DNA of 64,000 bases from contig NZ_BDBH01000010.1 of assembly GCF_001612885.1 (NCBI RefSeq), forward strand, positions 57,928 to 121,927, given 5' to 3'. The notes beneath the pieces were generated by a model, which did not search any database, was not told the origin of the DNA, and saw nothing but the letters and a program-made list of their open reading frames with translations. Both the position numbers and the translations under genes were made by a program. This stretch comes from Nocardia harenae NBRC 108248. GTDB taxonomy: Bacteria; Actinomycetota; Actinomycetes; Mycobacteriales; Mycobacteriaceae. Positions 19,027 to 28,781 of this stretch are shown here, in pieces (the stretch's first letter is position 1; every line of letters begins with the position of its first letter).

Positions 19027-19509
19027 GTGCCGGTGGTGCGCATCCGCCGCCGGGCCGCGGCGGCGCCCGAGCCGGACTGGGATTTCGAGGTGCGGCCGCG
19101 CAAGGCGGTGCGCACCGCGCGGATCGTCGCGGTGGTGCTGCTGATCCTCTTCGTGATCGCTGGCACCGGCATGCGCAATGCCTTCACCGGGGTGAACTTC
19201 CGGGTGATCGATCAGATCGCCATGATCGCCATCGGCGTGCTCGCCGCGCTCACCACGCTGCTGCTCACCCGGCCCCGGGTGCGGGTCGGGCCGCACGGCG
19301 TGACCGTGCGGAACGTGCTCGGCGACAACCGCTTCGGCTGGGAGCACATTCGCGGCGTCTCCTTCCCCGACCGCAAGGCCTGGGCCCGGCTGGAACTCGA
19401 GCACGACGAGTACGTGCCCCTGCTCGCGGTACGCGCCAACGACGGGCAACACGCGGTGGAGGCGCTCGATCGCATCCGCGCGCTCGGCGCGAAGTACGCC
19501 GCCACCTGA
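19027..19509 (+). CDS. Membrane PH-domain protein (bPH_6 type) of the riboflavin operon
   Basis: A 160-residue integral membrane protein with two predicted transmembrane segments (about residues 35-50 and 62-83). A bacterial PH-like domain follows (VRVGPHGVTVRNVLGDNRFGWEHIRGVSFPD, ARLELEHDEYVPLLAV). It starts at GTG, two bases after the ribH stop, so it is certainly cotranscribed. M. tuberculosis has an equivalent gene (Rv1417) after ribH, as I recall. The function is unknown. The conserved linkage hints at flavin handling at the membrane or merely at cotranscription. Confidence 0.85.
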   Translation: MPVVRIRRRAAAAPEPDWDFEVRPRKAVRTARIVAVVLLILFVIAGTGMRNAFTGVNFRVIDQIAMIAIGVLAALTTLLLTRPRVRVGPHGVTVRNVLGDNRFGWEHIRGVSFPDRKAWARLELEHDEYVPLLAVRANDGQHAVEALDRIRALGAKYAAT

Positions 19510-19590
19510 GTCCGGCGCAGCGCAGACCGGCTCGGCGCCCCTTGGCCGCCCGACCCCGGCGCGGCCGCTCCCGGGCTCGGCGCCCCGGGC

Positions 19591-21531
19591 TCAGCGGGTG
19601 TCGCCGAGCACCACGCCCTCGCGGCGCGGGTCGGCGCCACCGGCCAGCCCATCCCCGTCCCGCACGATGGCGCTGAGCCCGCTGGTCTGCGGCGCCACCG
19701 ACACCTGGTGCCCGAGCTCGCGCAGCCGGAGCACCAGCGGGTCGCGGTTCCCGTCGTCGGCGGCGTCGATCGCCGGATGCTCGCCGCCCACCCCGGTACT
19801 CGGGGTATTGGCCGCGCCGAACGAGACCGCGGAGACCGCCTGCTGCGGCTCCAGCCGCCAGTCCAGCACCCCGACGAGAGTCTTCACCACGAACTGAATG
19901 ATCACCGAGCCGCCGGGCGAGCCGGTGACCAGCCGCAGGTCACCGAGCGCGCCTGCCGCGCCCGGCGCGAAGACCAGGGTCGGGCTCATGGAACTGCGCG
20001 GCCGCTTGCCCGGCTGCAGCCGGTTCGCCACCGGGGCGCCGTCGGTGCCGAGCGGGTCGGCGGCGAAGTCGGTGAGCTGGTTGTTCAGCAGGTAGCCGTC
20101 GACCATGTGGAACGAGCCGAAGGCCGACTCCACCGTCGTGGTCATGGCGGCGGCATTGCCGTCCCGGTCCACCACCGAGATGTGGCTGGTGCCGTGCTCG
20201 GCCGGCTGCGGGCCGGTGCCGAGCGGCACCGGGCCGAAATCGCCGGGCTGCGCGGTGCCCATGCTGCGCCCCGGGTCGATCAGCGCGGCGCGCTGCCGCA
20301 GGTACTCCGGGTTCAGCAGCGCTTGCGGCGAATTGCCGGGCAGCGGAATGAAATCGGTGTCGGCCACGTACTTGTTGCGGTCGGCGTAGGCGAGCCGCTC
20401 GGCCTCCGAGATGAGGTGCACCGCCTCCGCGCGGGGTTTGCCGCCGTTCGCGTCGCGGTTCTCCGGGCCGAGCGCCGCGAGATCGAAATTGGCCAGGATG
20501 CCGAGCGTGGCGGCGACCGCGATCCCGCCCGACGACGGCGCGGGCATGCCGCAGAGCCGGTGCCCGCGGTAGTCGGTGCAGAGCGGGTCGCGCTCGACGG
20601 CCCTGTAGTTCGCCAGGTCCTCGGTGCTGATCAGGCTCGGGGTGCGGCCGCCGGAGCCCGCGCGCGCCGCGTCGACCAGGTTCGCCGCGAGCGCGCCGGT
20701 GTAGAAGGCGTCGGCGCCGTCGGTGGCGACGGTGTTCAGCGTCTTGCTGTAGGCGGGGTTGGTGAGCACCGTTCCCTCGCGCTTGGGGGTGCCGTCCGGC
20801 TCCAGGAAGTAGCCGCGGGCGTTCGCGTCCCTGGCCAGCTGCGGCGCCGACTCGGCGATCTGCCCGGCCAGCCGGGCGCTGATCGGGAAGCCGCTGTCGG
20901 CCAGCGTGATCGCCGGGCCGAAGAGCTCGCGCCAGCCGGTGCTGCCGTGCGCCGCGTGCACCTGATCGAGCATGCGCAGCACGCCCGGGACACCGATCGA
21001 GCGGCCGCTCGCCCTCGCGTCCGGCGCGGGCTCGGTGCGCTCGGTGTCGCTGACCCAGCGCAGGTAGTTCTCGGTGGCCGCGGCGGGCGCCGTCTCCCTG
21101 CCGTCGTAGGCGCGCAGGCTGTTGCTCGCCCTGTCGTAGTAGAGCAGGAAGGCGCCGCCGCCGATGCCGGAGGCCTGCGGCTCCACCAGCCCGAGCACCG
21201 CCTGCGCCGCCACCAGGGCGTCGGCCGCGGTGCCGCCGTCGCGCAGCACCTCGCAGGCGGCCTCGGTGGCGACCGGGTTGGCGGTGGAGACGGCGTAGGT
21301 CGCGGTCCGCACCGTGCTCATACCGGAGCGGTAGCCGCTCGCGATCTCCGGGTTGATGGCGATATCGCCGCCGCCTCCGGCCGGCCCCGCCGCAGGCACC
21401 GGCGTCCCGTTCGGTCCCGCCACGCAGGTGCCGCCCGCGGCGTCGTCGCCGGACGAGCACCCGGCGGCCAGCCCCGCCGTGAGCAGCAGCGCCGCCGTGG
21501 CGCCGGACCAGGTTCCCCACACGCGCCTCAT
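19591..21531 (-). CDS. ggt: Gamma-glutamyltransferase, lipoprotein
   Basis: A 646-residue exported gamma-glutamyltransferase that would cleave or transfer the glutamyl group of glutathione-like peptides outside the membrane. A signal sequence ends in a lipobox-like LAAGC with Cys25, so it is probably lipid-anchored. The N-terminal domain begins near AVSTANPVATEAACEVLRDGGTAADALVA. The autoprocessing nucleophile is Thr448 in HGTSHISVVDRDGNA. RPRSSMSPT and SPGGSVIIQFV complete the active site. In an actinomycete that uses mycothiol rather than glutathione the substrate is uncertain. It is convergent with the riboflavin operon. Confidence 0.92.
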   Translation of the reverse strand: MRRVWGTWSGATAALLLTAGLAAGCSSGDDAAGGTCVAGPNGTPVPAAGPAGGGGDIAINPEIASGYRSGMSTVRTATYAVSTANPVATEAACEVLRDGGTAADALVAAQAVLGLVEPQASGIGGGAFLLYYDRASNSLRAYDGRETAPAAATENYLRWVSDTERTEPAPDARASGRSIGVPGVLRMLDQVHAAHGSTGWRELFGPAITLADSGFPISARLAGQIAESAPQLARDANARGYFLEPDGTPKREGTVLTNPAYSKTLNTVATDGADAFYTGALAANLVDAARAGSGGRTPSLISTEDLANYRAVERDPLCTDYRGHRLCGMPAPSSGGIAVAATLGILANFDLAALGPENRDANGGKPRAEAVHLISEAERLAYADRNKYVADTDFIPLPGNSPQALLNPEYLRQRAALIDPGRSMGTAQPGDFGPVPLGTGPQPAEHGTSHISVVDRDGNAAAMTTTVESAFGSFHMVDGYLLNNQLTDFAADPLGTDGAPVANRLQPGKRPRSSMSPTLVFAPGAAGALGDLRLVTGSPGGSVIIQFVVKTLVGVLDWRLEPQQAVSAVSFGAANTPSTGVGGEHPAIDAADDGNRDPLVLRLRELGHQVSVAPQTSGLSAIVRDGDGLAGGADPRREGVVLGDTR

Positions 21532-21667
21532 GCCTGGACTTTAGCCCGGAGCGGGTGCGCGCGGGCATCTTCCCGGTATCGGGAGGGGCGGCCCGATTCA
21601 CTCCGCCAGGGGCCGATATCGCCGATCCGGTCCCCAACGCCGGACGGGCGCGATCATTCCCGATCGG

Positions 21668-21673
21668 TAACCT
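21668..21673 (+). promoter_or_regulatory. -10 hexamer for leaderless HAD gene
   Basis: TAACCT ends seven bases before GTG 21681. A GGGAGG touches the start codon but is too close to act as a ribosome-binding site. The hexamer therefore decides the start. Confidence 0.55.
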
Positions 21674-21680
21674 CGGGAGG

Positions 21681-22373
21681 GTGGCGATCGAGGCGGTGAT
21701 GATCGACTTCTCCGGCACGCTGTTCCGGCTGGAGGAGGACGAATCCTGGTACGCGGACCTGGTGCACCCGGACGGTGCGCGATTCGACGTGCACGAGACG
21801 GCGGAGCTCATGCGCCGGATGACGGCCCCGGTGGGCCGCACGGTCGAGCTGGACGAGGCGGGCAGGCACGCCTGGGCGCACCGCGACCTCGATCCGGCGC
21901 TGCACCGCGCGGCGTACCTGGCGGTGCTGCTCGCCGGCGGCGTGCCCGACACCGAGCAGGCCACCCGGCTCTACGAGCGGCTCGTCGACCCGGCCGAGTG
22001 GGAGCCGTACCCCGACACCGGCGCCGCCCTCGAGCTGCTCGCGGCCCGTGCCGTCCCGGTCGCCGTGGTCAGCAATATCGCCTTCGACCTGCGCCCCGCC
22101 TTCGCCGCGCGGGGCTGGGACCGGCTGGTGCGCGCCTTCACGCTCTCCTACGAGGTCGGCGCGGTGAAGCCGGAGCCAGGCATCTTCGAGGCGGCGCTGA
22201 AGGAGCTCGGCGCGGCCCCGGAGCGCACGCTCATGATCGGCGACAGCGCCGAGGCGGACGGCGGCGCCACCGCGCTCGGCTGCGCCTTCGCCGAGGTGCC
22301 GCCGCTGCCGACGGCCGAGCGGCCGGACGCGCTGCTGGCCGCGCTCGCGGCGCACGGACTGCGGCACCCCTGA
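21681..22373 (+). CDS. HAD-superfamily hydrolase
   Basis: A 230-residue haloacid-dehalogenase-type phosphatase. Motif I is MIDFSGTLF with nucleophile Asp9. Ser replaces the usual G/D context before GT, and the second Asp of DxD is also replaced, as in some HAD subclasses. Motif II is VAVVSNI, motif III the Lys of VGAVKPEPGIF, and motif IV IGDSAEADGGA. The GTG start is chosen from a -10 hexamer seven bases upstream; ATG 21699 is an alternative. It is a single gene between ggt (divergent) and uvrC. The substrate is unknown. Confidence 0.8.
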   Translation: MAIEAVMIDFSGTLFRLEEDESWYADLVHPDGARFDVHETAELMRRMTAPVGRTVELDEAGRHAWAHRDLDPALHRAAYLAVLLAGGVPDTEQATRLYERLVDPAEWEPYPDTGAALELLAARAVPVAVVSNIAFDLRPAFAARGWDRLVRAFTLSYEVGAVKPEPGIFEAALKELGAAPERTLMIGDSAEADGGATALGCAFAEVPPLPTAERPDALLAALAAHGLRHP

Positions 22374-22403
22374 GCGGCGGTTCGACCTGTCGGGGGCCGT
22401 GGA

Positions 22404-22409
22404 TAGGCT
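22404..22409 (+). promoter_or_regulatory. -10 hexamer for leaderless uvrC
   Basis: TAGGCT ends six bases before the uvrC GTG, with no ribosome-binding site between. A leaderless transcript is inferred. Confidence 0.55.
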
Positions 22410-22415
22410 GGTTCC

Positions 22416-24473
22416 GTGGCAGATCCCGCGACGTACCGGCCCGCGCCGGGCACCATTCCGGTGGAACCCGGTGTCTACCGGTTCCGTGACGCGCACGGCC
22501 GGGTCGTCTACGTCGGCAAGGCCAAGAGCCTGCGCTCCCGGCTGAACTCGTATTTCGCCGATATCGCCTCGCTGCACCCGCGCACCAGGCAGCTGGTCAC
22601 CACCGCCGCGAGCGTGGAGTGGACCGTCGTCTCCACCGAGGTGGAGGCGCTGCAGCTGGAGTACAACTGGATCAAGGAGTTCGACCCGCGCTTCAATGTC
22701 CGGTACCGGGACGACAAGTCCTACCCCGTGCTCGCGGTGACGCTGAACGAGGAGTTCCCCCGGCTCTTCGTCTACCGCGGCGCCCGGCGCCGGGGCGTCC
22801 GCTACTTCGGCCCGTACGCGCACGCCTGGGCCATCCGGGAAACGCTCGACCTGCTGCTCCGGGTCTTCCCGGCGCGCACCTGCTCGAACGGGGTCTTCAA
22901 GCGGCACAACCAGATCGGCCGCCCCTGTCTGCTCGGCTACATCGACAAGTGCTCCGCGCCCTGCGTCGGCCGGGTCACCCCCGGCAGGCACCGGGACATC
23001 GTGAACGATTTCTGCGACTTCCTGGCCGGCCGCACCGACAAGATGGTCAAGCAGCTCGAGCGCCGCATGCACGACGCCTCCGACGACCTGGACTTCGAGC
23101 TGGCGGCCCGGCTCCGCGACGACGTGCAGGCGCTGCGCCGGGCCATGGAGAAGCAGGCGGTGGTGCTCGGCAGCGGCACCGACGCCGACGTGATCGCCTT
23201 CGCCACCGACGAACTCGAGGTCGCGGTACAGATCTTCCACGTGCGCGACGGCCGGGTGCGCGGCCAGCGCGGCTGGGTGGTGGACAAGTCCGGCGACGCG
23301 GTGGATGTCGCGGGCGAGGGCGGCGAGCTGGCCGCCCTGGTCGAGCAGTTCCTCACCCAGTTCTATGGCGAGGAGGCCGCCGTCGCCGGGCAGACCGCGG
23401 CCGAGCAGTCCGGCTCCGCGGTGCCGCGCGAGGTGCTGGTCCCCGAGCTGCCCACCGACGTGGCCGAGGTCCAGGAGTGGCTCGGGCGGCTGCGCGGCGC
23501 CGCGGTGCGGGTCAGGGTGCCGCAGCGCGGCGACAAGAAGGCGCTGGCCGAGACGGTGCGGCGGAACGCCGCCGAGGCGCTGGCCCAGCACAAGCTCAAG
23601 CGCGCGGGCGACCTCACCTCCCGCTCGGCCGCGCTGCAGGACATCCAGGACGCGCTGGAGCTGGACTCCGCGCCGCTGCGCATCGAGTGCGTCGACATCA
23701 GCCACGTGCAGGGCACCGACGTGGTGGCCTCGCTGGTGGTGTTCGAGGACGGGCTGGCGCGCAAGTCCGAGTATCGGCACTTCGCGATCAAGGAGGCGGC
23801 GGGCGAGGGCCGCTCCGACGATGTCGGCAGTATCGCCGAGGTCACCCGCCGCCGCTTCTACCGGCTCCGCAAGGACCGCGAGGAGGCCAGGGAGTTCGAC
23901 GGCGAGCCGGTGCCGGACGCCGACGCGCCGGATGCCGGAGCCTTCGACCGGAACAGCCTGCCCGCCGACGAGACGCCCAGCTCGCGGCCCGGGATCGACC
24001 CGAACACCGGCAAGCCGCGCCGCTTCGCGTACCCGCCCAACCTGTACGTCGTCGACGGCGGCGCCCCGCAGGTGGCGGCCGCCGCCGAGGTCCTCGACGA
24101 CATGGGCATCACCGATGTCGCGGTGATCGGGCTGGCCAAGCGGCTGGAAGAGGTCTGGGTCCCGGGCGAGCCGGACCCGGTGATCCTGCCGCGCAACAGC
24201 GAGGCGCTCTTCCTGCTGCAGCGGGTGCGTGACGAGGCCCACCGCTTCGCCATCACCTTCCACCGGAGCAAGCGCTCCCGGCGGATGACGGCATCGGCGC
24301 TGGACTCGGTCCGCGGCCTCGGTGACGCCAGGCGCACCGCGCTGGTCACCCATTTCGGCTCGGTGGCCAAGCTCAGGGAGGCGACGGTGGAGCAGATCAC
24401 CGAGGTGCCCGGCATCGGCGTCGCCACCGCGAAGGCGGTGCTCGCGGTGCTCAACGAGCAGGACGCGCGGTGA
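22416..24473 (+). CDS. uvrC: Excinuclease ABC subunit C
   Basis: A 685-residue nucleotide-excision-repair nuclease that makes both incisions around a lesion bound by UvrB. The GIY-YIG domain (PGVYRFRDAHGRVVYVGKAKSLRSRL, residues about 17-95) makes the 3' cut. The UvrB-binding UVR motif lies near 205-240 (VKQLERRMHDASDDLDFELAARLRD). The RNase H-like domain (ECVDISHVQGTDVVAS, YVVDGGAPQV) makes the 5' cut. Tandem helix-hairpin-helix motifs end the protein (LDSVRGLGDARRTAL, ITEVPGIGVATAKAVL). The order uvrC-rapZ-yvcK-whiA is conserved in actinobacteria. Confidence 0.97.
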   Translation: MADPATYRPAPGTIPVEPGVYRFRDAHGRVVYVGKAKSLRSRLNSYFADIASLHPRTRQLVTTAASVEWTVVSTEVEALQLEYNWIKEFDPRFNVRYRDDKSYPVLAVTLNEEFPRLFVYRGARRRGVRYFGPYAHAWAIRETLDLLLRVFPARTCSNGVFKRHNQIGRPCLLGYIDKCSAPCVGRVTPGRHRDIVNDFCDFLAGRTDKMVKQLERRMHDASDDLDFELAARLRDDVQALRRAMEKQAVVLGSGTDADVIAFATDELEVAVQIFHVRDGRVRGQRGWVVDKSGDAVDVAGEGGELAALVEQFLTQFYGEEAAVAGQTAAEQSGSAVPREVLVPELPTDVAEVQEWLGRLRGAAVRVRVPQRGDKKALAETVRRNAAEALAQHKLKRAGDLTSRSAALQDIQDALELDSAPLRIECVDISHVQGTDVVASLVVFEDGLARKSEYRHFAIKEAAGEGRSDDVGSIAEVTRRRFYRLRKDREEAREFDGEPVPDADAPDAGAFDRNSLPADETPSSRPGIDPNTGKPRRFAYPPNLYVVDGGAPQVAAAAEVLDDMGITDVAVIGLAKRLEEVWVPGEPDPVILPRNSEALFLLQRVRDEAHRFAITFHRSKRSRRMTASALDSVRGLGDARRTALVTHFGSVAKLREATVEQITEVPGIGVATAKAVLAVLNEQDAR

Positions 24474-24616
24474 CGGCCGTGCGCGGCGGGCGGCAATAGG
24501 TGCCCGCTTTCGCGTACGTTGTCCCTGTGCCCCTGGCCGGCTGCGGCCCGGGCGGATCGGAGAGGCCAAGCGAACCCGACCTCGCGCAGGTCGCGTCGGA
24601 CACGAACCGGTAGGAC

Positions 24617-25567
24617 ATGACACGCGTCGACAACACCAATGCCGAGAATCCAGCGCCGGAGCGCGGCTCCGGCGCCACCCGTCCGCAGGTCGAGGTCGTG
24701 GTGGTGACCGGGCTCTCCGGCGCCGGCCGCGGCACCGCGGCCCGGGTCCTGGAGGACCTGGGGTGGTACGTCACCGACAACCTGCCGCCCGAGCTGATCG
24801 GCCGGATGGTGGAGCTCGGCGCCTCGGCCGAGCCGCCGATCCGCAAGCTGGCGCTGGTGATGGATGTGCGCAGCCGGTTCTTCACCGGCGACCTCGGCGT
24901 CGTCACCGAGCCGTTGCACGCCCTCGGCGTGCCCACCGGCGTGCTGTTCCTGGAGGCCTCGGACGACGTGCTGATCCGCCGCTTCGGCTTCGCCCGGCGC
25001 AGGCACCCGCTGCAGAGCGAGAGCGCCGACGGCACGCTCTCGGCCGGGATCGCCGCCGAGCGGGTCCGGCTCGCCGCCGTGCGCGACGCCGCCGACCTGG
25101 TCATCGACACCACCGAGCTCTCGATCCACCAGCTGCACCGCAAGCTGGAGGAGGCATACGGCGGCGGCACCCCCGCGGCGCTGCAGCTCACCGTGCAGTC
25201 CTTCGGCTTCAAGCACGGCGTCCCGCTCGACGCCGACATGGTCCTCGACGTGCGGTTCCTGCCGAATCCGCACTGGATCCCCGAGCTGCGCGAGCACACC
25301 GGCCAGGAGCGGATGGTGCGCGACTACGTGCTCGGGCGCCCCGGCGCCGAGGACTACCTGCGCACCTGTCACCACCTGGTGAACCTGACCGCGAACGGCT
25401 ACCGCCAGGAGGGGAAGCGATACATGACGGTCGCAGTCGGCTGCACCGGAGGCAGGCATCGGAGCGTGGCGATCGCGGAGGCCCTGGCCGCGCTGACCAG
25501 CAGCGCGGAGGAGTCCGGCGCGGTCGACACGGTGCGCGTCGTGCACCGGGATCTGGGGCGCGAGTGA
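24617..25567 (+). CDS. rapZ: RNase adapter protein RapZ (P-loop ATPase)
   Basis: A 316-residue RapZ/YvcJ family protein. The N-terminal P-loop is TGLSGAGRGTAARVLEDLGWYVTDNLP; the canonical Lys of the P-loop is Arg here (GAGRGT), as is common in actinobacterial members. The C-terminal domain shows SFGFKHGVPLDADMVLDVRFLPNPHW and the signature GCTGGRHRSVAIAE. Enteric RapZ controls glucosamine-6-phosphate synthase through a small RNA; the role in actinobacteria is less clear. ATG 24617 follows GGTAGGAC. The stop overlaps yvcK (GTGA). Confidence 0.93.
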   Translation: MTRVDNTNAENPAPERGSGATRPQVEVVVVTGLSGAGRGTAARVLEDLGWYVTDNLPPELIGRMVELGASAEPPIRKLALVMDVRSRFFTGDLGVVTEPLHALGVPTGVLFLEASDDVLIRRFGFARRRHPLQSESADGTLSAGIAAERVRLAAVRDAADLVIDTTELSIHQLHRKLEEAYGGGTPAALQLTVQSFGFKHGVPLDADMVLDVRFLPNPHWIPELREHTGQERMVRDYVLGRPGAEDYLRTCHHLVNLTANGYRQEGKRYMTVAVGCTGGRHRSVAIAEALAALTSSAEESGAVDTVRVVHRDLGRE

Positions 25568-26625
25568 CGGCGGGCGGCGATCCGGCGGCCACCGGCGACT
25601 TCGCGGTGGCGGCGCTCGGCGGCGGGCACGGGCTGTTCGCGACGCTCTCCGCGGTGCGCAGGCTGACCGACCGGGTGACCGCGGTCGTCACCGTCGCCGA
25701 CGACGGCGGCTCGTCGGGCCGGCTGCGCTCCGAGCTCGGCATGCTGCCCCCCGGCGACCTGCGCATGGCGCTGGCCGCGCTCGCCGCCGACGCGGGCGGC
25801 ACGCTGACCAGGGTGGTGCAGCACCGCTTCGGCGGCACCGGCGCGCTGGCCGGGCACTCGGTCGGCAACCTGATCCTGGCGGGCCTCACCGAGGTGCTCG
25901 GCGACCCGGTGGCCGCGCTGGACGAGGTGGCCGGGCTGCTCGGCGTCGTCGGCCGGGTACTGCCGATGGCGCCGATCGCGCTGGACATCGAGGCCGACGT
26001 TTCCGGCCTGGAGGCCGACCCGCGGGTCAGCCGCTGCATCCGCGGCCAGGTCGCCGTCGCCACCACCCCCGGCACGGTGCGCCGGGTGCGGCTCATCCCC
26101 TCCGACCCGCCCGCCGCGCCCGCCGCCGTCTCGGCCATCGAGCACGCCGACATGGTGGTGCTCGGCCCCGGCTCCTGGTTCACCAGCGTCATCCCGCACG
26201 TGCTGGTCCCGCAGCTGCGCGAGGCCCTGTTGCACACCAGGGCGCGCAAGGTGCTCGTGCTCAACCTCGCCGCCGAGCCGGGCGAGACGGCGGGCTTCTC
26301 CGCCGAGCGCCACCTGCACGTATTGTCGCAGCACGCACCGGAATTCGGGGTCGACGACGTACTCGTCGACTCCGGCTCGGTCCCGGAGGGGCGTGAGCGC
26401 GAGCACCTGGCCAGGGCCGCCGGGCAATTGCGCGCCCGGGTAACCTTCTCCGATGTCGCCGAGGCGGGGACCGACCGGCATCACCCCGGGAAGCTCGCCG
26501 CCGTACTGGATCAGCTGATCCGGCAACCTCGGCCGCAACTGGCGGGGCTTCGAGTCGAGGGACGGCACATGGGCGCGGATGTGCGGTCCGGGTTGGGTGG
26601 AAAGGAGCGCGTCTCGTGGCGATGA
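25564..26625 (+). CDS. yvcK: YvcK/CuvA-family gluconeogenesis and cell-morphology factor
   Basis: A 353-residue protein of the YvcK/CofD-like family. These bind UDP-sugars, and the mycobacterial homologue CuvA affects cell shape and carbon use. The nucleotide-binding start GGGHGLFATLSAVRRL, the VADDGGSSGRLRSELG motif, LAGHSVGNLILAGL, and VLGPGSWFTSVIPHVLVP are diagnostic. GTG 25564 overlaps the rapZ stop by four bases. The 3' end runs ten bases into whiA. All three genes are therefore translationally coupled. Confidence 0.94.
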   Translation: MTAGGDPAATGDFAVAALGGGHGLFATLSAVRRLTDRVTAVVTVADDGGSSGRLRSELGMLPPGDLRMALAALAADAGGTLTRVVQHRFGGTGALAGHSVGNLILAGLTEVLGDPVAALDEVAGLLGVVGRVLPMAPIALDIEADVSGLEADPRVSRCIRGQVAVATTPGTVRRVRLIPSDPPAAPAAVSAIEHADMVVLGPGSWFTSVIPHVLVPQLREALLHTRARKVLVLNLAAEPGETAGFSAERHLHVLSQHAPEFGVDDVLVDSGSVPEGREREHLARAAGQLRARVTFSDVAEAGTDRHHPGKLAAVLDQLIRQPRPQLAGLRVEGRHMGADVRSGLGGKERVSWR

Positions 26626-27599
26626 CAGCCGAGGTGAAGGACGAGCTGAGCCGGCTCAGCGTGGCGCAGGTGAGCGCCAGGAAGGCGGAGCTCTCGGCGC
26701 TGCTCCGGTTCGCGGGCGGGCTGCACATCGTCGGTGGCCGGGTGATCGTCGAGGCCGAGGTGGACATGGGGTCGATCGCGCGCAGGCTGCGCAGGGAGAT
26801 CTTCGAGCTGTACGGCTACGGCTCCGATGTGCACGTGCTCGGGGCGGGCGGGCTGCGCAAGACCAGCCGCTACGTGGTGCGGGTCTCCAAGGAGGGCGAG
26901 GCGCTGGCCAGGCAGACCGGGCTGCTCGATGTGCGCGGCCGGCCGGTGCGCGGGCTGCCCGCGCAGGTCGTCGGCGGCAGCGTCGGGGACGCGGAGGCCG
27001 CCTGGCGCGGTGCGTTCCTCGCGCACGGCTCGCTCACCGAGCCGGGGCGCTCCTCGGCGCTCGAGGTCAGCTGCCCGGGGCCGGAGGCGGCGCTGGCGCT
27101 GGTCGGCGCGGCCCGCAGGCTCGGCATCGCGGCCAAGGCCCGCGAGGTGCGCGGCACCGACCGGGTGGTGGTGCGCGACGGCGAGGCGATCGGCGCGCTG
27201 CTCACCAGGATGGGCGCCCAGGACACCAGGCTCACCTGGGAGGAGCGCCGGATGCGGCGCGAGGTACGGGCCACCGCCAACCGGCTGGCCAACTTCGACG
27301 ACGCCAACCTGCGCCGCTCGGCGCGCGCGGCGGTGGCCGCGGCCGCCAGGGTGGAGCGGGCGCTGGAGATCCTCGCCGACGAGGTGCCCGACCATCTCGC
27401 CGCGGCAGGCAAGCTGCGGGTGCAGCACCGCCAGGCCTCGCTGGAGGAGCTCGGCCAGCTCGCCGAGCCGCCGATGACGAAGGACGCGGTGGCGGGCCGG
27501 ATCCGGCGGCTGCTCTCGATGGCCGACCGGCGGGCGAAGGAACTCGGCATCCCGGACACCGAGTCGGCGGTGACCGCCGAACTGCTGGACGATGCGTGA
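26616..27599 (+). CDS. whiA: Sporulation/cell-division regulator WhiA
   Basis: A 327-residue DNA-binding protein. The N-terminal two thirds is a degenerate LAGLIDADG homing-endonuclease-like domain (LLRFAGGLHIVGG, GSLTEPGRSSALEVSCP). The C-terminus is a sigma region 4-like helix-turn-helix (SLEELGQLAEPPMTKDAVAGRIRRLLSMA). It controls the switch to septation in Streptomyces and is conserved in non-sporulating actinobacteria. GTG 26616 has AAAGGAG eight bases before it and overlaps yvcK. It is the last gene of its unit; gap follows after 157 bp. Confidence 0.96.
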   Translation: MAMTAEVKDELSRLSVAQVSARKAELSALLRFAGGLHIVGGRVIVEAEVDMGSIARRLRREIFELYGYGSDVHVLGAGGLRKTSRYVVRVSKEGEALARQTGLLDVRGRPVRGLPAQVVGGSVGDAEAAWRGAFLAHGSLTEPGRSSALEVSCPGPEAALALVGAARRLGIAAKAREVRGTDRVVVRDGEAIGALLTRMGAQDTRLTWEERRMRREVRATANRLANFDDANLRRSARAAVAAAARVERALEILADEVPDHLAAAGKLRVQHRQASLEELGQLAEPPMTKDAVAGRIRRLLSMADRRAKELGIPDTESAVTAELLDDA

Positions 27600-27756
27600 C
27601 GTCCCGCGGTCGGGTGCCGGGTTCGGCTCGATCGCGGTTCGTGGTCGCGGGAGCACGCGGCCCGACCGGCGGCAGGTGCATGTCGGTGAGGTCACGGCCT
27701 GCTACTAGGGTGAGTAGGGCATCGGAGTATCCGCCTGAAAGCTGAGGAGCGATAAC

Positions 27757-28776
<1,020 letters not shown>

Positions 28777-28781
28777 CCCGC

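Noticed and set aside
19530..19587. Terminator or repeat between the PH-domain gene and ggt
   Set aside because: Only a 13-bp direct repeat (GGCTCGGCGCCCC twice) and imperfect G+C-rich arms are visible. No stable hairpin could be defined.
27604..27670. Terminator after whiA
   Set aside because: CGGTCGGG and CCCGACCG-type arms exist, but the loop exceeds 40 nt and one arm needs a bulge. It is too weak to report as a terminator.
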